Below, in pieces: positions 34,033-43,007 of a stretch of 64,000 bases of DNA (position 1 is the stretch's first letter; each line of letters starts with the position of its first letter). This DNA is from Lachnospiraceae bacterium (GTDB taxonomy: Bacteria; Bacillota; Clostridia; Lachnospirales; Lachnospiraceae): positions 1-64,000 of the forward strand of contig JAJQCZ010000031.1 of the NCBI GenBank assembly GCA_021202465.1. Reading direction: 5' to 3'. The notes under the pieces were generated by a model, which ran no database searches, was not told where the DNA came from, and was given only the letters and a program-made list of their open reading frames with translations. Made by a program: the position numbers and the translations under genes.

Positions 34033-35301
34033 ATGATTCAGCTACTGCACACGCCCGAGGGAGTGCGTGATTATTATAATCAGGAGTGTGCCCGCAAGCA
34101 GGCAATCTGTGACAGGGTGCGCTCCGTGTTTACGCTTTACGGATATCAGGAGATCCAGACGCCGGTCTTCGAATATTTTGATATCTTTAATGCCGAGAGG
34201 GGAAGCGTGGCTTCCCGGGATATGTACAAGCTCTTTGACCGTGATGGGGAGACGCTGGTGCTGCGGCCCGATTTTACGCCGGCTATTGCCCGCTGTGCCG
34301 CCAAATATTTTCCGGAGGAGACGCTGCCGGTGCGGCTCAGCTACCTGGGAAATACCTATGTCAACAACCGCAGCCTCCGCGGACAGCTCAAGGAGAGCAC
34401 ACAGGCCGGTGTGGAGCTGGTCGGTGAGTCCTCGGTGGAGGCCAATGCCGAGGTGCTGGCTCTCATCATCGATGTCCTGCGGCAGCTGGGCCTGACCCGT
34501 TTCCAGATCGAAGTGGGGGATGTGCGTTACTTTGACGGCATCCTGCAGGGCTCGGAGATTTCCGATGAAGTACGAAGTGAACTGCGCGACTGTATCGAGA
34601 ATAAGAACCGTTTCGGCCTGGAGGAGCTGCTGGAGAAGCACAGGATCTCCGGCGAGGTGGCGGAGGTGCTGACCCAGCTGCCGCAGATGTTCGGCGACCC
34701 GGAGGAAACTCTGCAGCAGGCGCGCCGTCTGGCGGGAAAGAATGAGAAATCTCTGAAGGCGGTTGACCGGCTCGAAGCACTTTACCATTGTATGGAACTC
34801 TGGGGGATGAGTTCGTATATAACCTTCGATCTGGGGATGCTGGGAAATCACAATTATTATACAGGCATCATCTTCAAGGGATATACGTACGGCACCGGAG
34901 ACTGTATCGTGGTCGGCGGCCGGTATGACAATCTGATGGGACAGTTCGGCAAGGAGGCTCCTTCCGTGGGCTTCGGCATCAATATTGACACGCTGATGCA
35001 GGCCATGGCGCGGCAGAAGATTGACCTGCCCGGGCGTCCGGCCGGCATCCTGCTCCTGTATCCGGACAGCCGGTATCAGGAGGCGGTTGCTGCGGCGGCC
35101 GGTTACCGGGCACAGTCCATTCCGGTTCACATGGTGAAGGATGAGGGCCGGGATGAGGCTCATCTGTACGAATATGCCCGGGAGAATCAGATCACGCGGA
35201 TTCTTCGCCTCGGAGAGGATGGAAGTCAGACTGTGACGGCGGTTCCCGGTATGGATCACGAAACATCCAGACGTCAGCGCGCGATGGGAGGAGAACAATG
35301 A
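34033..35301 (+). CDS. hisZ: ATP phosphoribosyltransferase regulatory subunit
   Basis: HisZ is a class II histidyl-tRNA synthetase-like protein without ligase function. It forms a hetero-octamer with short HisG and is needed for its activity and histidine feedback. The 422-residue protein shows the HisRS-like motif 1/2 regions (TPVFEYFDIF, VLRPDFTPAIARCAA) and the motif 3-type GGRYDNLMGQFG, and the anticodon-domain region is shortened. The start at 34033 has AGGAGG about 11 nt upstream; a longer frame from 33994 has no such site. The stop overlaps the hisG start by 4 nt (ATGA). Confidence 0.93.
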   Translation: MIQLLHTPEGVRDYYNQECARKQAICDRVRSVFTLYGYQEIQTPVFEYFDIFNAERGSVASRDMYKLFDRDGETLVLRPDFTPAIARCAAKYFPEETLPVRLSYLGNTYVNNRSLRGQLKESTQAGVELVGESSVEANAEVLALIIDVLRQLGLTRFQIEVGDVRYFDGILQGSEISDEVRSELRDCIENKNRFGLEELLEKHRISGEVAEVLTQLPQMFGDPEETLQQARRLAGKNEKSLKAVDRLEALYHCMELWGMSSYITFDLGMLGNHNYYTGIIFKGYTYGTGDCIVVGGRYDNLMGQFGKEAPSVGFGINIDTLMQAMARQKIDLPGRPAGILLLYPDSRYQEAVAAAAGYRAQSIPVHMVKDEGRDEAHLYEYARENQITRILRLGEDGSQTVTAVPGMDHETSRRQRAMGGEQ

Positions 35302-35942
35302 ATTATATTACCATAGCCCTGGCCAAGGGGCGCCTGGCGAAGACAACGATGGGCTTCCTGAATGAGATCGGCATCACCTGTGAGGAGATGGAGGATCCGA
35401 AGACCCGGAAGCTGATCTTCACCAACGAGGATCTGAAACTGAGATTTTTCCTCTCCAAGCCCTCTGATGTTCCGACTTACGTAGAATACGGCGCCGCCGA
35501 CATGGGCGTCGTGGGGCGTGATACGATTCTGGAAGAAAACCGTAAGCTTTACGAGGTGCTTGACCTGGGTGTGGGCAAATGCCGGATGTGCGTGGCCGGT
35601 CCGGCGGAGGCAGCCGAACTGCTGAAACATCATGAGCTGATCCGGGTGGCAACCAAATACCCGGTGATCGCTAAGGATTATTTCTATAATAAAAAGCATC
35701 AGACGGTGGAGATCATCAAGCTGCACGGCTCCGTGGAGCTGGCCCCGATCGTCGGGCTGTCTGAGGTCATCGTGGACATCGTGGAGACCGGCAGCACGCT
35801 GCGGGAGAACGGTCTGATGGTGCTGGAGGAGATCTGTGATCTGTCCGCGAAGATCGTGGTCAATCAGGTCTCCATGAAAATGGAAAATGAACGCATTTCC
35901 CGGATCATCAACGATCTGAAGCGGGTCGTCAATGAGCGGTAG
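35298..35942 (+). CDS. hisG: ATP phosphoribosyltransferase, short form
   Basis: HisG catalyses the first, committed step of histidine synthesis from ATP and PRPP. At 214 residues it is the short form that lacks the C-terminal regulatory domain and depends on HisZ. Motifs are ALAKGRLAK near residue 8, [10 protein letters not shown] near 70, and the PRPP-loop-like [13 protein letters not shown] near 160. Its ATG overlaps the hisZ stop, and hisIE starts 13 bp after its stop. Partner presence and length agree well. Confidence 0.96.
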   Translation: MNYITIALAKGRLAKTTMGFLNEIGITCEEMEDPKTRKLIFTNEDLKLRFFLSKPSDVPTYVEYGAADMGVVGRDTILEENRKLYEVLDLGVGKCRMCVAGPAEAAELLKHHELIRVATKYPVIAKDYFYNKKHQTVEIIKLHGSVELAPIVGLSEVIVDIVETGSTLRENGLMVLEEICDLSAKIVVNQVSMKMENERISRIINDLKRVVNER

Positions 35943-35955
35943 ACAGGAGGATGGC

Positions 35956-36903
35956 ATGAAGATAAAAACACTGAATCTGGCGGAGGAGATCCGGGTGGAG
36001 GATTATCTGGACGCGCAGGGGATCGTGGCGCTGGATCCTTCTGAGAACGACCAGGACCATGATGCCAATATTGATCATCTGATCCATCTGACGCAGGCCA
36101 TCCCTGTGCCCTTCTTTGCGAAGGGACATACGAAACGGCTGGAGGATGTGAAGAAGTTCCTCTATGCCGGGGCGAAGAAGGTCATCCTTGATCCCTCTCA
36201 GGAAGAGCTGGCCGCGGAGGCGCGGGCCCGCTTCGGGGAGGAGAAGGTGGTCTTTGATCTGGACGGGCTGCGGGAGCCGGAGCCCGCTTTTGCCTGGGAA
36301 GATCTGAAGCTGAATTCCGACGGACTGGTACCGGTCGTTGTGCAGGATCATCAGACCGGTCAGGTTCTGATGCTTGCTTATATGAATCAGGAGGCCTATG
36401 AGACCACGCTGCGTACGGGACACATGACGTATTTCAGCCGCAGCCGTCAGGAGCTCTGGGAGAAGGGCGCCACCTCCGGTCATTATCAGTATATGAAGTC
36501 TCTGACCCTGGACTGTGATAACGATACGATCCTCGCCCGCGTCGCGCAGCTCGGAGCCGCCTGCCATACCGGCAGCTATTCCTGCTTTTTCCAGCCGATC
36601 GTGGAGGAGGAATATCCGGAGACAAATCCCTATACCGTGCTCGAGGAGGTCTATGATGTGATCCTGGACCGGAAGGAGCATCCAAAGGAAGGCTCCTATA
36701 CCAATTATCTCTTTGACAAGGGCATTGACAAGATCCTGAAGAAGGTCGGGGAGGAAGCGACGGAGATCGTCATCGCCGCCAAGAATCCCAACCCGGATGA
36801 AATCATTTACGAGATCTCTGATTTCCTGTACCATGCGATGGTGCTGATGGCAGAGAAGGGTGTGAACTGGAAGGACATTACCGACGAGCTGGCGAGACGG
36901 TAA
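35956..36903 (+). CDS. hisI: HisIE with N-terminal HisA/HisF-like extension
   Basis: A bifunctional enzyme for the second and third steps of histidine synthesis. HisI (PR-AMP cyclohydrolase) covers about 118-220, with [26 protein letters not shown] and a Cys/His zinc site (CHTGSYSC). HisE (PR-ATP pyrophosphatase) covers about 228-315, with the [12 protein letters not shown] metal-binding helix. The first 110 residues are extra: [30 protein letters not shown] resembles a beta-alpha piece of a HisA/HisF-type barrel. The ATG at 35956 has AGGAGG upstream. Genes for the remaining pathway steps are not in the window. Confidence 0.93.
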   Translation: MKIKTLNLAEEIRVEDYLDAQGIVALDPSENDQDHDANIDHLIHLTQAIPVPFFAKGHTKRLEDVKKFLYAGAKKVILDPSQEELAAEARARFGEEKVVFDLDGLREPEPAFAWEDLKLNSDGLVPVVVQDHQTGQVLMLAYMNQEAYETTLRTGHMTYFSRSRQELWEKGATSGHYQYMKSLTLDCDNDTILARVAQLGAACHTGSYSCFFQPIVEEEYPETNPYTVLEEVYDVILDRKEHPKEGSYTNYLFDKGIDKILKKVGEEATEIVIAAKNPNPDEIIYEISDFLYHAMVLMAEKGVNWKDITDELARR

Positions 36904-36958
36904 GCGGTATAACCGGGGGCAGGATGCTTCCGGAGACTTTAAAGAAAGAGGTGATCTT

Positions 36959-37207
36959 ATGCCCAGAGGTGGAGGAGGTCCCGGCGGCGGAGGCCCGGGA
37001 GGCGGTTTTGGAGGTCCCGGCGGCGGATTCGGAGGACCTGGTCCTCATGGTGGTTTCGGAGGCCCGGGCGGTCCGCCCCCACCCCGCAGAGGCTGGGGAT
37101 GGGGCTATCGCCACGGAGGATGCTGCCTGCCCGGCTGCCTGATGACAGTTCTGGGAGCCGGCGGACTGATCGCGCTCCTGGTCGCGGGAATCATGGCGCT
37201 GCTGTGA
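36959..37207 (+). CDS. Gly/Pro-rich small membrane-anchored protein
   Basis: An 82-residue protein. Residues 1-45 are almost entirely Gly with Pro and Phe (GGPGGGFGGPGP repeats), followed by a basic/aromatic stretch (PRRGWGWGYRHGG), a small Cys cluster (CCLPGC) and a C-terminal hydrophobic helix (about 60-82). AAGAGGTGATCTT precedes the ATG. The topology suggests a tail-anchored membrane protein with a disordered Gly-rich domain. The Gly-rich codons could be a compositional artefact, but the ribosome-binding site and the helix argue for a real gene. The function is unknown. Confidence 0.55.
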   Translation: MPRGGGGPGGGGPGGGFGGPGGGFGGPGPHGGFGGPGGPPPPRRGWGWGYRHGGCCLPGCLMTVLGAGGLIALLVAGIMALL

Positions 37208-37263
37208 TTACAGCAGATCTATCCAGAAGGAAGCGTCTGTGTAACTGAATCGGGTCTGGCGAT

Positions 37264-37311
37264 AAGGTCAGCGTGGAGATCGTGTCCGTACATCTGCAGG
37301 CTGACCTTTTT
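37264..37311 (+). terminator. Terminator after the his operon and Gly-rich gene
   Basis: AAGGTCAGC (37264-37272) pairs with GCTGACCTT (37300-37308) and is followed by TTT. Together with the promoter at 37357-37385 it is all I see in the 337-bp gap up to the asp23 gene. Confidence 0.8.
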
Positions 37312-37356
37312 CGTTGGTATTTTTCGCTGACACAGGAGAATGTCGCCCGGATGGTC

Positions 37357-37385
37357 TTGCTTTTGAAGAGGAAACAGGGTATACT
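37357..37385 (+). promoter_or_regulatory. Promoter for asp23-fakA
   Basis: -35 TTGCTT (37357-37362), a 17-nt spacer and -10 TATACT (37380-37385). The leader is about 155 nt and AT-rich. Confidence 0.65.
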
Positions 37386-37544
37386 GAATGAGCTTAACAA
37401 AATGAAAGTAAAAATAACGGTTTACTGAAAACGAAGACCGGTGCTTCACTGCGATGTTTATTGAAACAGAGCAGCGGACAAACAGGGATTTTCATGTATT
37501 TCAAAAAATCGTGTGAAATATGAGAAAGAACAGGAGGAGACACT

Positions 37545-37901
37545 ATGAAGTGCAAGATCACCAACGCCATGGGCGAGATCGTCATCGATACGGACGTGAT
37601 TGCCAAGTATGCCGGGACGGTCGCGGTGGAATGCTTCGGCATCGTGGGGATGGCGTCGATCAGTATGAAGGACGGCCTGGTGAAGCTGTTAAAGATGGAG
37701 AGCCTGACGAACGGGATCAATGTGACCGTGGAGGACAATCAGATTCAGATCGATTTCCATGTCATCGTCTCCTACGGCGTGAATATCAGCACAGTCTCGG
37801 ACAACCTCATCGAGAATGTGCAGTATAAGGTACAGGAATTTACGGGGATTCCTGTCAGCAAGATCAATATTTATGTGGAAGGAGTGCGGGTGATTGACTG
37901 A
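37545..37901 (+). CDS. Asp23/Gls24-family (YloU-like) protein
   Basis: A 118-residue small acidic protein of the Asp23/Gls24 envelope-stress family. The conserved blocks are IVIDTDVIAKYAGTVAVECFGIVGMAS near the start, NQIQIDFHVIVSYGVNISTVSDNLIENV and the typical end VSKINIYVEGVRVID. In Bacillus the homologue YloU precedes YloV, and the same order is seen here, with the fakA-like gene starting 20 bp after its stop. AGGAGGAGACACT lies before the ATG. The protein probably works with the kinase-like neighbour, though its molecular role is unclear. Confidence 0.92.
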   Translation: MKCKITNAMGEIVIDTDVIAKYAGTVAVECFGIVGMASISMKDGLVKLLKMESLTNGINVTVEDNQIQIDFHVIVSYGVNISTVSDNLIENVQYKVQEFTGIPVSKINIYVEGVRVID

Positions 37902-37921
37902 TCCCCGTGAGGTATGAGACT

Positions 37922-39616
37922 GTGGCGATAAAGACAATGGACGCCGAGATGCTGAAGCAGGCATTTCTGGCCGGTGCAAAGAATCTCGAGAGCAACAAAG
38001 AATGGATCAATGACCTGAACGTATTTCCGGTGCCGGACGGAGATACGGGGACGAATATGACGCTGACCATCCTGTCGGCGGTGAAGGAAGTTACGGCGAT
38101 CGAGCAGCCGACGATTGCCCGTCTGGCGAAGGCCATCTCTTCGGGTTCCCTGCGGGGCGCCCGGGGCAATTCCGGCGTTATCCTCTCGCAGCTGCTACGC
38201 GGCTTTACAAGAGAAATTCAGGACGCAGAGGAAATTACCCCGGAGGTCGGCGCCCGCGCATTTCAGCGCGCGACGGAGACAGCCTACAAGGCAGTCATGA
38301 AGCCCAAGGAGGGCACGATTCTGACGGTGGCCCGGGGGATGGCTGAGAAGGCGCAGGAAATCGTGGCAGAGACCCCGGAGATCGATCTGGATGATCTGCT
38401 GGAGCGGGTGATCGCGCACGGGGACGAGGTGCTGGCAAATACGCCGGAGCTGCTGCCGGTGCTGAAGCAGGCCGGTGTCGTGGACTCCGGCGGACAGGGG
38501 CTGATGCAGGTCGTTAAGGGATGCCTGGACGGCATGCGTGGCAAGACCGTAGAGATCGCTGCGGAGGCACCTGCGGCAGTGCCCCGGACGGAGAGAGTCG
38601 TGGCGGATACGGAAAATCTGGGCGAGATCCGTTTCGGCTATTGCACGGAGTTCATCATCAATCTGGAAAAGGATTTTGACGAGAAGACGGAGCACGATTT
38701 CAAGGGATTCCTGGAGTCGATCGGTGATTCCATCGTGCTGGTCGCGGACGACGAGATCGTCAAGGTGCATGTACACACCAACGATCCCGGACAGGCACTC
38801 TCCCGGGCACTGACCTACGGCAGCCTGTCGCGCATGAAGATTGACAATATGCGTGAGGAGCATGAGGAGAAGCTGATCCGCGATGCATCCCGCATCGCAG
38901 CCGAACAGAAGGCGGCGGAGGAAGCAGCGAAGGCCGCGAAGGAGGAACCGCGCAAGCCGGTGGGCTTTATTTCGGTGTCCATCGGAGAGGGACTGGCAGA
39001 GATTCTCTCGGGAATGAATGTAGATTGTCTGATTGAGGGAGGTCAGACCATGAACCCCAGTACCGAGGATATGCTGGAGGCGATCGATCAGGTCAACGCC
39101 GATGTGATCTATATCTTCCCGAATAATAAGAATATCATTCTGGCTGCGGAGCAGGCGGCCGGGCTGGTGAAGGATAAGCAGGTGGTGGTCATTCCTTCGA
39201 AATCCATCCCTCAGGGTATCACGGCGCTGATCAATTTCTCCCCGGTGCGCAGCACGGAGGAGAACCTTGAGCAGATGACGGAGAGCATGGAGATGGTGAA
39301 GACCGGCGAAGTCACCTACGCCGTGCGAACCACGACCATCGACGATAAGCAGATTCATGAGGGAGATATCATGGGACTGGGAGATCATTCCTCGCTTCTG
39401 GCGGTGGGTGATACCGTCAACTCGGTCGTAGAAGATACGATCGCGGCTTTGGTCGATGAGGAGACCGAGCTAATCAGTATCTATTACGGACAGGACATCC
39501 GCGAAGAACAGGCTTCGATCCTGGAAGAAACGATCGAGGAACGCTATCCGGACTGCGATGTGGAGGTGCATTACGGCGGACAGCCGATCTATTACTACAT
39601 CGTGTCCACGGAATGA
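37922..39616 (+). CDS. DAK2-domain fatty acid kinase-like protein (FakA/YloV)
   Basis: A 564-residue protein of the FakA/YloV family, which phosphorylates fatty acids bound to FakB-type proteins for membrane lipid synthesis. The N-terminal DAK2 (DhaL-like) domain has FPVPDGDTGTNMTLT near residue 42 (Mg-ATP Asp cluster) and GSLRGARGNSGVILSQLLRG near 75. A Cys/His middle domain follows (GYCTEFI, KVHVHTNDPGQAL), then a C-terminal FakB-like fold (from about 340). The chosen start is GTG at 37922, with GAGG 9 nt upstream, giving MAIKTMDAEML; GTG 37907 and ATG 37937 are alternatives. It is in an operon with asp23. Confidence 0.9.
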   Translation: MAIKTMDAEMLKQAFLAGAKNLESNKEWINDLNVFPVPDGDTGTNMTLTILSAVKEVTAIEQPTIARLAKAISSGSLRGARGNSGVILSQLLRGFTREIQDAEEITPEVGARAFQRATETAYKAVMKPKEGTILTVARGMAEKAQEIVAETPEIDLDDLLERVIAHGDEVLANTPELLPVLKQAGVVDSGGQGLMQVVKGCLDGMRGKTVEIAAEAPAAVPRTERVVADTENLGEIRFGYCTEFIINLEKDFDEKTEHDFKGFLESIGDSIVLVADDEIVKVHVHTNDPGQALSRALTYGSLSRMKIDNMREEHEEKLIRDASRIAAEQKAAEEAAKAAKEEPRKPVGFISVSIGEGLAEILSGMNVDCLIEGGQTMNPSTEDMLEAIDQVNADVIYIFPNNKNIILAAEQAAGLVKDKQVVVIPSKSIPQGITALINFSPVRSTEENLEQMTESMEMVKTGEVTYAVRTTTIDDKQIHEGDIMGLGDHSSLLAVGDTVNSVVEDTIAALVDEETELISIYYGQDIREEQASILEETIEERYPDCDVEVHYGGQPIYYYIVSTE

Positions 39617-39700
39617 TCTGAGCTTACGGGCGGGAATGCACAGACTGGATTCCTGTTCTTGTCAGTAAAAGTTCTTTTACAATCAGGGAATAAAGCGTGA

Positions 39701-39746
39701 AAGCGCCGACGCCGGGGTGAGAGCCCTTCGGGCGCGGCGCTTTTTT
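39701..39746 (+). terminator. Terminator of asp23-fakA
   Basis: AAGCGCCG (39701-39708) pairs with CGGCGCTT (39735-39742), with an inner GCC/GGGC extension, followed by TTTT. It lies 85 bp past the stop codon. Confidence 0.88.
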
Positions 39747-39850
39747 CTGACGGGCGTGGGATTACGGGATAAGTCTTCCGGCGATTCTTACGACCATAAA
39801 TGATTCTTTCTCCGGACAGACGCTGCACGAGGAATGGAGGTGAAACCCGG

Positions 39851-41905
39851 ATGCGGGAGAGTGACGATATAACAGTCTGCCGCGGCGTCGGCGAAAAGAC
39901 AGCGCAGACTCTGCGGCACATGGGCATAGAGACAGTGGGCGATCTTCTGCGCCATGTTCCGGTTCGCTATGATTCCTTCGGCGGGATTGTCTCGGTGGAG
40001 GCGGCAGAATCCGGACAGATCTGCGCCCTGCGGGGCGAGTTCCTTACGGCGCCCCGGAATCTGCGTACCGGGAAGCTGGTCCGGACCATGGTGACCTTCG
40101 GGGACGGAACGGGAACGGTGAAACTGACCTGGTTTCGGATGCCTTATCTGAAGAATACGCTGCACCGGGGAGAGCGGCGGATCGTTCGCGGCAAGCTGGT
40201 GCGAAACCGTTACGGCATCACGATGGAGCAGCCGAAGCTTTTCACTGAAGAGGAATATGCGGCGCTGAGGGAGACCCTGCAGCCGGTTTATCCGGCGACC
40301 GGGACGCTTTCCGCGAAGGTATTTTCGAAGATTCTGCGCGGGGCCCTGAATGAACTGGAACCCCGGCAGGACATGCTTTCGGAATCCGTCCGTGGCCGTT
40401 ATGATCTGATCGGATGGAAAGATGCCCTCTGCCGGATTCATTTTCCCCGGGACGAGAAAGAAATGCTTGCCGCCAGACGTCGTCTGGTCTTTGACGAATT
40501 CCTTCTGTTCCTGCTCGGCGTGCGCCGGTGGAAGGAGCAGCGGGAGGAGCGCCACAACCTCTTTGATTTCTCCCGGCATACGTGGGAGGAACAGCTGCGG
40601 GCCGGACTTGGCTATGAACTGACCGGAGCGCAGGCACGGGTCTGGCAGGAAATCCGCCGCGATCTGGAGGGGCCGACTCTGATGAATCGCCTGATTCAGG
40701 GGGATGTCGGTTCCGGCAAGACGGTGCTGGCACAGCTGGCGCTGACGGCAGCCGCGGAAAATGGTCTGCAGGGAGCCATCATGGCGCCGACGGAGGTCCT
40801 GGCTGCGCAGCACTATGCCTCCTTCACGAAGCTGTATGCTCGGTGCGGCATCCCGGTGCGGTGCGTGCTGCTGACCGGTTCCCTGAAGGCGGCGGAACGG
40901 CGGCAGGCCTATGCGGCCATCGCGAATCACGAGGCGGATATCATCATCGGTACGCATGCGCTGATTCAGGAAAAGGTGGTTTATGACAATCTGGCTCTGG
41001 TGGTCACGGATGAACAGCATCGCTTCGGCGTTCACCAGCGGGAGGAGCTGGCAGCCAAGGGACAGCAGCCGCATATTCTCGTCATGAGCGCCACACCGAT
41101 TCCCCGCACGCTGGCCATTATCCTCTATGGAGATCTGGATATCTCCATCGTGGATGAAATGCCGGTGGGACGCCGCCCGATCAAAAACTGCGTGGTTGAT
41201 ACGACCTTCCGCCCCAAAGCGTATGAATTCCTGAGAAAACAGGCGGCGGCCGGGCATCAGGCCTACGTCATCTGTCCGCTGGTGGAGGCCAGCGAAGAAA
41301 TGGAAGCGGAGAACGTGCAGGACTATGCGGAGCAGCTGCGGGCGGCTCTGCCGGATCTGCGCATCGAGACTCTTCACGGGCGGATGCGTCCCCGGGAGAA
41401 GAATACCCGCATGGAAGCATTTCTGGCGGGAGAGATACAGATTCTCGTCTCCACAACTGTGGTGGAGGTAGGCGTCAATGTGCCGAATGCCACGGTCATG
41501 ATGATCGAAAATGCCGAGCGTTTCGGTCTGGCTCAGCTTCATCAGCTGCGGGGCCGGGTCGGACGCGGCCCGGATCAGTCCTACTGTATTTTCATCGATG
41601 CTTCGGGAAATGCAGAACAGAACCGGCGTCTGCAGATTCTGGGGAAATCCAACGACGGCTTCGAGATTGCTGCGGAGGATCTGAAGCTGCGGGGGCCGGG
41701 TGACCTCTTCGGCATCCGCCAGAGCGGAAATCTGGAATTTTCGATCGGGGACATTTACAGCGACGCGCAGACCCTGAAGGAGGCTTCCGAGGCCTGTGAC
41801 CGGATCCTGGAGCAGGATCCGGAGCTGTGCTCGGAGGAATTCCAGCCATTGACCCGTGAAATGGCACAGCGTCGCACAATGGATCCGGGGCAGGTGAACC
41901 TGTAA
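39851..41905 (+). CDS. recG: ATP-dependent DNA helicase RecG
   Basis: RecG remodels stalled replication forks and branched DNA. The 684-residue protein has the N-terminal wedge/OB region (about 50-165, ICALRGEFLTAPRNL...), then the two helicase lobes. Walker A is GDVGSGKTVLAQ near residue 290, the DExH box is VTDEQHRFGVHQR near 390, motif III is MSATPIPRTL near 415, and motif VI is HQLRGRVGRG near 565. GGAGG stands before the ATG at 39851; a longer frame from 39800 lacks it. Position after asp23-fakA matches many Firmicutes, though a terminator separates them. Confidence 0.96.
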   Translation: MRESDDITVCRGVGEKTAQTLRHMGIETVGDLLRHVPVRYDSFGGIVSVEAAESGQICALRGEFLTAPRNLRTGKLVRTMVTFGDGTGTVKLTWFRMPYLKNTLHRGERRIVRGKLVRNRYGITMEQPKLFTEEEYAALRETLQPVYPATGTLSAKVFSKILRGALNELEPRQDMLSESVRGRYDLIGWKDALCRIHFPRDEKEMLAARRRLVFDEFLLFLLGVRRWKEQREERHNLFDFSRHTWEEQLRAGLGYELTGAQARVWQEIRRDLEGPTLMNRLIQGDVGSGKTVLAQLALTAAAENGLQGAIMAPTEVLAAQHYASFTKLYARCGIPVRCVLLTGSLKAAERRQAYAAIANHEADIIIGTHALIQEKVVYDNLALVVTDEQHRFGVHQREELAAKGQQPHILVMSATPIPRTLAIILYGDLDISIVDEMPVGRRPIKNCVVDTTFRPKAYEFLRKQAAAGHQAYVICPLVEASEEMEAENVQDYAEQLRAALPDLRIETLHGRMRPREKNTRMEAFLAGEIQILVSTTVVEVGVNVPNATVMMIENAERFGLAQLHQLRGRVGRGPDQSYCIFIDASGNAEQNRRLQILGKSNDGFEIAAEDLKLRGPGDLFGIRQSGNLEFSIGDIYSDAQTLKEASEACDRILEQDPELCSEEFQPLTREMAQRRTMDPGQVNL

Positions 41906-41948
41906 GGGACGGCTGTTTATACAGCCTGTAATATCCGTATACCAAAGT

Positions 41949-41965
41949 GCTAAAAAACTTTTAGC
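41949..41965. repeat. Palindrome between recG and the Cys-rich gene
   Basis: GCTAAAA-AAC-TTTTAGC, a perfect 7-bp inverted repeat 43 bp past recG and 32 bp before the next ATG. It has no T-run, so an operator or weak terminator are both possible. Confidence 0.4.
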
Positions 41966-41997
41966 GCGCACATTATGACATACAGAGAGGATGTCTT

Positions 41998-42288
41998 ATG
42001 GACAATTCATACCGTTTTTTTGCCAACCGTGACTGCAAATATTATCCCTGCCATGAAGGAATCGAGGAGCTGAACTGCCTGTTCTGCTACTGTCCGTTTT
42101 ATCTGCGGACGCAGTGTCCCGGGAAGCCGGCCTTTGTCGAGACAGAGAAGGGGATTGTCAAGGACTGCACCGGCTGCTGCTTCCCGCACCGGCCGGAGAA
42201 CTATGAGGTGATCCTGGAGTGGCTGCGGCGGCAGGTATACCGTTCGCCGGAGGAAGTCGGCGGCAAAGACAGAGTATTGAGTGAATAA
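41998..42288 (+). CDS. Cysteine-rich small domain protein
   Basis: A 96-residue protein matching the cysteine-rich small domain family. Conserved features are YRFFANRDCKYYPCHEG near the start, CLFCYCPFY near residue 27, CPG near 40 and the DCTGCCFPHRPENYE segment near 57. The ten cysteines suggest a metal or Fe-S site. Family members often neighbour cobalamin or corrinoid genes in clostridia, but none are adjacent here, so a function cannot be given. GAGAGGATGTCTT precedes the ATG. Confidence 0.8.
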   Translation: MDNSYRFFANRDCKYYPCHEGIEELNCLFCYCPFYLRTQCPGKPAFVETEKGIVKDCTGCCFPHRPENYEVILEWLRRQVYRSPEEVGGKDRVLSE

Positions 42289-42358
42289 GCGGATCCTGAA
42301 AGAGGATCTGCTGTGATAGAGTAAACAGTGACTATTTCGTTGACAGGAGGAAATCATC

Positions 42359-42994
42359 ATGACACCGATGGAGAAGAGAAACGAGGCACTGGGTGAGAGA
42401 GTGGCCCGGGCGTTGGAGAAGAGAAACATGGACGCTTGGTATGTAAGCACCCGGGAGGAGGCGCTGGAGAAGGTGCTGGAACTGCTTCCGGAGGGATGTT
42501 CCGTGAGCTGGGGCGGCTCCGCCACGCTGAACGAGGTGGGCGTTCTGGAAGCGGTCCGTCAGGGCCCTTATACGGTTCTGGACCGGGCGGCCGCGGCAAG
42601 CCCCGAGGAATACCAGGAGATCCAGCATCAGGCGTTGTCCTGCGATTATTTCCTGGGAAGTACCAACGCGATGACCGAGGACGGCATTCTGGTGAATATC
42701 GACGGAAACGCCAACCGTCTGGCTGCCTACTGCTACGGCCCGGTCCATGTGCTTCTGGTCGTCGGCATGAACAAGGTGACAAAGAACCTGGACGAGGCCA
42801 TGCTGCGGGCCAGGAATCTGGCGGCTCCCGCCAACGCCCAGCGCTTTGATTTTGATCTCCCCTGCCGTCGGGTGGGGACCTGTATGGACTGTATGGTGGA
42901 GGATACCATCTGCTGCCAGTTCCTGACCACGCGGTATTCGCGGGTTAAAGGGCGCTTTAAAGTGATTCTGGTGGGAGAATCGCTGGGATTCTGA
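42359..42994 (+). CDS. LUD-domain (LutC-like) protein
   Basis: A 211-residue protein of the LUD (DUF162) family, which includes LutC of lactate oxidation. It shows SWGGSATLNEVGVLEAV near residue 48, SCDYFLGSTNAMTEDGILVNIDGNANRL near 95, and GMNKVTKNLDEAMLRARNLAAPAN near 138. A cysteine pattern in the last third (C-X2-C-X5-CC around TCMDCMVEDTICC) is typical of the stand-alone clostridial branch. The partners LutA and LutB are not adjacent, so this is not a full lactate oxidase. AGGAGG lies before the ATG. The function is uncertain. Confidence 0.85.
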   Translation: MTPMEKRNEALGERVARALEKRNMDAWYVSTREEALEKVLELLPEGCSVSWGGSATLNEVGVLEAVRQGPYTVLDRAAAASPEEYQEIQHQALSCDYFLGSTNAMTEDGILVNIDGNANRLAAYCYGPVHVLLVVGMNKVTKNLDEAMLRARNLAAPANAQRFDFDLPCRRVGTCMDCMVEDTICCQFLTTRYSRVKGRFKVILVGESLGF

Positions 42995-43007
42995 GGGAGG
43001 AGATGCA

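Noticed and set aside
39788..41971. A 727-codon minus-strand frame opposite recG
   Set aside because: It fully overlaps recG, which has all helicase motifs, and the reverse frame shows no family features.
42359..42994. Complete LutABC lactate oxidase locus
   Set aside because: Only the LutC-like LUD gene is present; neighbours are unrelated small redox proteins.
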